Positions 60,991 through 64,000 of a stretch of 64,000 nucleotides of DNA are shown one piece after another. The position numbers were made by a program, and so were the translations under genes. Origin of the DNA: Apostichopus japonicus. Taxonomy: Eukaryota > Echinodermata > Holothuroidea > Aspidochirotida > Stichopodidae. The DNA lies in contig NC_092575.1 in the NCBI RefSeq assembly GCF_037975245.1, positions 9,332,001-9,396,000 of the forward strand, given 5' to 3'. The notes below the pieces were generated by a model, which saw nothing but the letters and a program-made list of their open reading frames with translations, was not told the DNA's origin and did no database searches. Each line of letters starts with the position of its first letter. The stretch's first letter is position 1.

Positions 60991-63265
60991 TCATGCTCGG
61001 CGCAAGTGAATAATCTTTACATATATATTTGTCAGCTGACAACGTTGGCATTCTTATATGGTTTTCGTTCGCATATTTTAGTCTCTTGCGAAATAGAAAG
61101 CGTAGGGGCGGGGATAGGGCAAGGACGCAAATGCAATTTAAAAGCAATGTTAAAATTTATTACACATATATTGAACGTACTTAAAAGGGCGACGGGAACT
61201 TTCTGAAAACAGTTCCGGGCAATCAAGTGACGTATATATAGTACACGCCAACAACCAGAACCATCCAGCATTTATAGGACGACTTGTGATTACACAGTTT
61301 CGGATTTGTAGCTCTTTCTTGAACAAGCTGTCTTTAATCGGGACATTTGTTAATTAGCTGAGTCAAATTTAATAAATTTGTTAGATAAATTACACGCGAC
61401 AGGAGACAAATTTTTGCCAAATCAAAACTTCTCGAATTTCTCAACACCTTCACAACGCTTTCATGGATTCTCTACGGAGGTTTCTTATTCCTATGGCAAT
61501 CCCAGAAGGCGTTTTAACAAGCTTGTGAATTATCAAAATGAGTATGACTAGTTTCATTGTTAGAAGTATCTTTATAGGAAGCAATTTGTAGTAATGTTCT
61601 CTCTGGGATGAGGTAAATGCAAAAGAAGGTTTTAATCTGGCTCAAGTCACCGACGAGTCTCACAAACTAATTGAACTTGATAGCCAGATATTAATGATCT
61701 TCACGGAACCTTACCCTTTCTTCAAATTTAAAATCCTCGGGGAGTGATGTTAACAGGAAATGAAGAACGAAATCCGTGAAGACCTCCTGGGTGAAAACTG
61801 ACAGGCTAGTCTGTTGTCGTCAGCAATTGAAGCTCTTGACTAAGTTGTTCCCTAAGACAGTTTAATCTGTCTTAATGAAGTTTTGGACGGATCCAGAATC
61901 ACGGTGGCTGTTTTTGTTTTACCAAAGCAGTTGCACCCGAAATAACGTTTCGACCCGTTAAATGTCATTAATAATGTAAAGGAGACCTAACTTCAATGCA
62001 CGAATCGTAAGTGAAGAGTGATATTTTGTCCACTGCAAGGTTCCTTTATGGCCATGAGAAAAGTCCATGGCATGTAAAATTATGAACATAAAGCTATTTG
62101 AAAGTAAGATTAAATGGATATTATTTAACGCTTTCCCTTCTAAATTTTAAATCAATGTCGCGTTCTCCTTAAGTCAAAGTAAGAAAATACTTATTTTATA
62201 TCCGCTGCCCCTTCACATGTTCCCCTTGCTTGAGAGAAAGTCAAGAGGTGCATAGCATCACTGAACCTGCGTAAAGAATACTAAGTTGTTTGACTTTGCT
62301 TGGTGCTATATGTGAATCAATACAAGTAGTTTAATGGTTTAGCATTAACGCCCTAAACAACAACGGATTTATTATTCAGATACAATATTTAAAGTCACAA
62401 AGAAACCTAATATTTTAGTTAAACAATGCGTCTAAAGTGCGAGATTACAAAATGCCTGACAGTCAGGCTTGTAAACACGGATCTCAACAACCATATTATT
62501 TCCATTTGATACTTGGTAGAATTAATGATACTCTATCTTCCACTGATGGAACTGTCGTTCGATACATGCAGAAACGTGCAGGTTAATAATGAACGGCTGG
62601 GACTTCAGTGAAACTGTGACAATGCAATTTCCACGTTACCGTACTTGTATTGACTCATATTCGAGACAGATATGTTGGTATAGGTCATGTCAATATTTTC
62701 AGTGTCATTTTGAGTTTGCTGAATAAATATTCATTATGCATTATGCTATACATCTTAAAAACAAATGGAGGAACCATGGGTGGATTTCAGTTGATACTTG
62801 GTACAGTGATACGTATGGACCCTATTGTTTCTTAGTGTTGACTATGCATAATAATGAGTGGGTGGGGCTTAACGTTAAAATAAAGTGTAATTTCGCCAAC
62901 AAAATCTTGTTTTGAGATAATACTCATGAGGGTGGGGTTGTGCAACTACAATGTAGGCTTACAGTAATACCATTAGTGTGGCGTAATGAAGAAACTGTTT
63001 GCAATTTATCACTAAAAACCATCATTTCCAATGTGGCATAAACTGGTCGAGACAATTTCAACATTTGAATCAACCCCTTCAATTTTTCCTTATTTTAATG
63101 ATGTGGAATCATAGCTTCTCTGTATAGCCAAAAGTCCAAAACCTTCAGCCCCCGCTGCTAGACCCCAGTAGTAGCGTCGCTAGCCCGTGTATCGTTACCA
63201 AGGTAACCAGGGACTCCAACCAAGTTCGTGCAGTGAAAAGAAATACTCTGCTCATATCTATTTTG
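60991..63265. other. No recognised gene
   Basis: AT-rich intergenic sequence. ORFs of 60-80 codons show no family motif, and no inverted ends or tandem repeats were recognised. Confidence 0.45.
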
Positions 63266-63269
63266 TATA

Positions 63270-63463
63270 CTTTTTACGAAAAAGTCCCACAGGAAAGAAC
63301 CTGGGCACGAAAATCAAACTACCGAACGACTGATCCGCTCTCAACCTTAGTTTACCTTACTTCGAGACTGTCAATGTGTGATCAATGTCGGGTGTGTATC
63401 ACCATTCCTCTCGAAAGGGAACAGATACTACACATGATCTTAGCCAAAAGGCCGAGAAGCGAT
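63270..63463 (-). ncRNA. U2-headed SINE-like unit, array copy with full U2 5' end
   Basis: On the minus strand it starts ATCGCTTCTCGGCCTTTTGG, the exact U2 snRNA start, and keeps GTGTAGTATCTGTT. Then come the family's hairpins. TTCC/GGAA and GTGAT/ATCAC are kept, the third is weakened (AGT..ACT), and the terminal GCCCAGG..CCTG(T)GGG has a one-base bulge. A GATTTTCG run precedes the terminal stem. It ends near GACTTTTTCGTAAAAAGTAT. Confidence 0.83.
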
Positions 63464-63483
63464 CAGTCCGATCAAATATGGTA

Positions 63484-63677
63484 CTTTTTTAAGAAAAAGT
63501 CGCCCAGGAAAGGACCTGGGCACGAAAACTAAACTACCGAACGACTGATCCGCCCTCAACCCCAGTCCCCTTACATTGGGACTGTGAATGTGTGATAATC
63601 GTCAGGTGTGCATCACCATTCCCTCGAAAGGGAAACAGATACTACACATGTTCTTAGCCATAAGGCCGACAAGCGAT
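63484..63677 (-). ncRNA. U2-headed SINE-like unit, middle array copy
   Basis: It starts ATCGCTTGTCGGCCTTATGG, with two changes in U2 stem I, but keeps CATGTGTAGTATCTGTT. The hairpins TTCCC/GGGAA, GTGAT/ATCAC, AGTCCC/GGGACT and GCCCAGG/CCTGGGC are all perfect. It ends GACTTTTTCTTAAAAAAGTA. The next unit starts 20 bp away. Confidence 0.83.
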
Positions 63678-63687
63678 TCTACATACT

Positions 63688-63873
63688 ATTTAAGAAAAAG
63701 TCGCCCAGGAAAGAAACTGGGCACGAAAACCAAACTACCAAACTGATCCGCTCTCAGCCCCAGTCCCTTTAAGTCGAGACTGTGACTGTGTGATCACCGT
63801 CGGGTATGCATCACCATTCCCCTCGAAAGGGAACAGATACTACACATGAACTTAGCCGAAAGGCCGGGAAGCG
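63688..63873 (-). ncRNA. U2-headed SINE-like unit, right array copy
   Basis: It starts near CGCTTCCCGGCCTTTCGGCT, with CATGTGTAGTATCTGTT kept. The hairpins TTCCC/GGGAA and GTGAT/ATCAC are perfect. AGTCTC/GGGACT uses a G-U pair. The terminal stem has one mismatch. It ends GACTTTTTCTTAAATAGTAT, ten bases before the start of the middle copy. Confidence 0.8.
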
Positions 63874-64000
63874 TTTCTACCAATTATCTTACACTTATTA
63901 ATACTGACAAATCTGTTAATAGCCTATGAAAAGTATCACTCCAGTATATATACTATACTTTGTAGTAAAATACAACATTTGGAGTACGATCCCTTTAACC

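Noticed and set aside
63270-63873. Ordinary tandem U2 snRNA genes
   Set aside because: Only the first ~43 nt are U2. Stem II, the canonical Sm site and the 3' stems are missing, and the unit spacing is about 200 bp.

Overview
This is a window of animal nuclear DNA: widely spaced exons with GT..AG splice sites, AT-rich introns, microsatellites and many nested DNA transposons. It has no operons, ribosome binding sites or bacterial genes. The repeat style (hAT MITEs, DIRS-like and Penelope-like fragments, SAMD3-like transposon genes) suggests a marine deuterostome. An echinoderm is my guess, by inference only.

The one confident host gene is mitochondrial proline dehydrogenase (PRODH) on the minus strand. 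Eight coding exons run from the start codon at 31223 down to 997, and the rest of the catalytic barrel lies beyond the left edge. The exons total 1395 nt (465 codons). They keep frame through every junction and include a 35-nt micro-exon. Introns 1 (9.8 kb) and 7 (12 kb) are filled with mobile DNA: a 4-kb transposon with its own spliced gene (4135-8127), a hAT-like element (11873-12952), hAT MITEs with 8-bp target duplications, and many copies of a GACCTTTGAC-rich dispersed repeat. A decayed DIRS-like retroelement (14640-17007) sits in intron 5.

From 31.3 to 50 kb I recognise no host gene. The stretch holds a Penelope-like fragment with a hammerhead-ribozyme-like core (32.8-33.4 kb), a GTA microsatellite split by two MITEs (33.66-34.88 kb), further MITEs, and a nearly pure 0.8-kb GATA array (41862-42673).

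From 50 to 61 kb there are two large DNA elements with CACT(C/G)..AAAA inverted ends and 2-bp target duplications. One (50093-53251) carries a broken SAM-domain, SAMD3-like gene. The other (56184-60988) is interrupted by a 1.5-kb fold-back element. Between them lie nested hAT-like elements (53333-54663) and a 180-bp fold-back sequence.

The most unusual feature is a family of about 185-nt minus-strand units, one at 52.8-53.0 kb and three in a head-to-tail array at 63.27-63.87 kb. The first ~43 nt match the 5' end of U2 snRNA, including the branch-point-pairing GTAGTA. The rest is unrelated to U2 but has conserved hairpins, a U-run and a terminal stem-loop. The single copy is flanked by a perfect 15-bp direct repeat, so it looks retroposed: a U2-headed SINE-like element.
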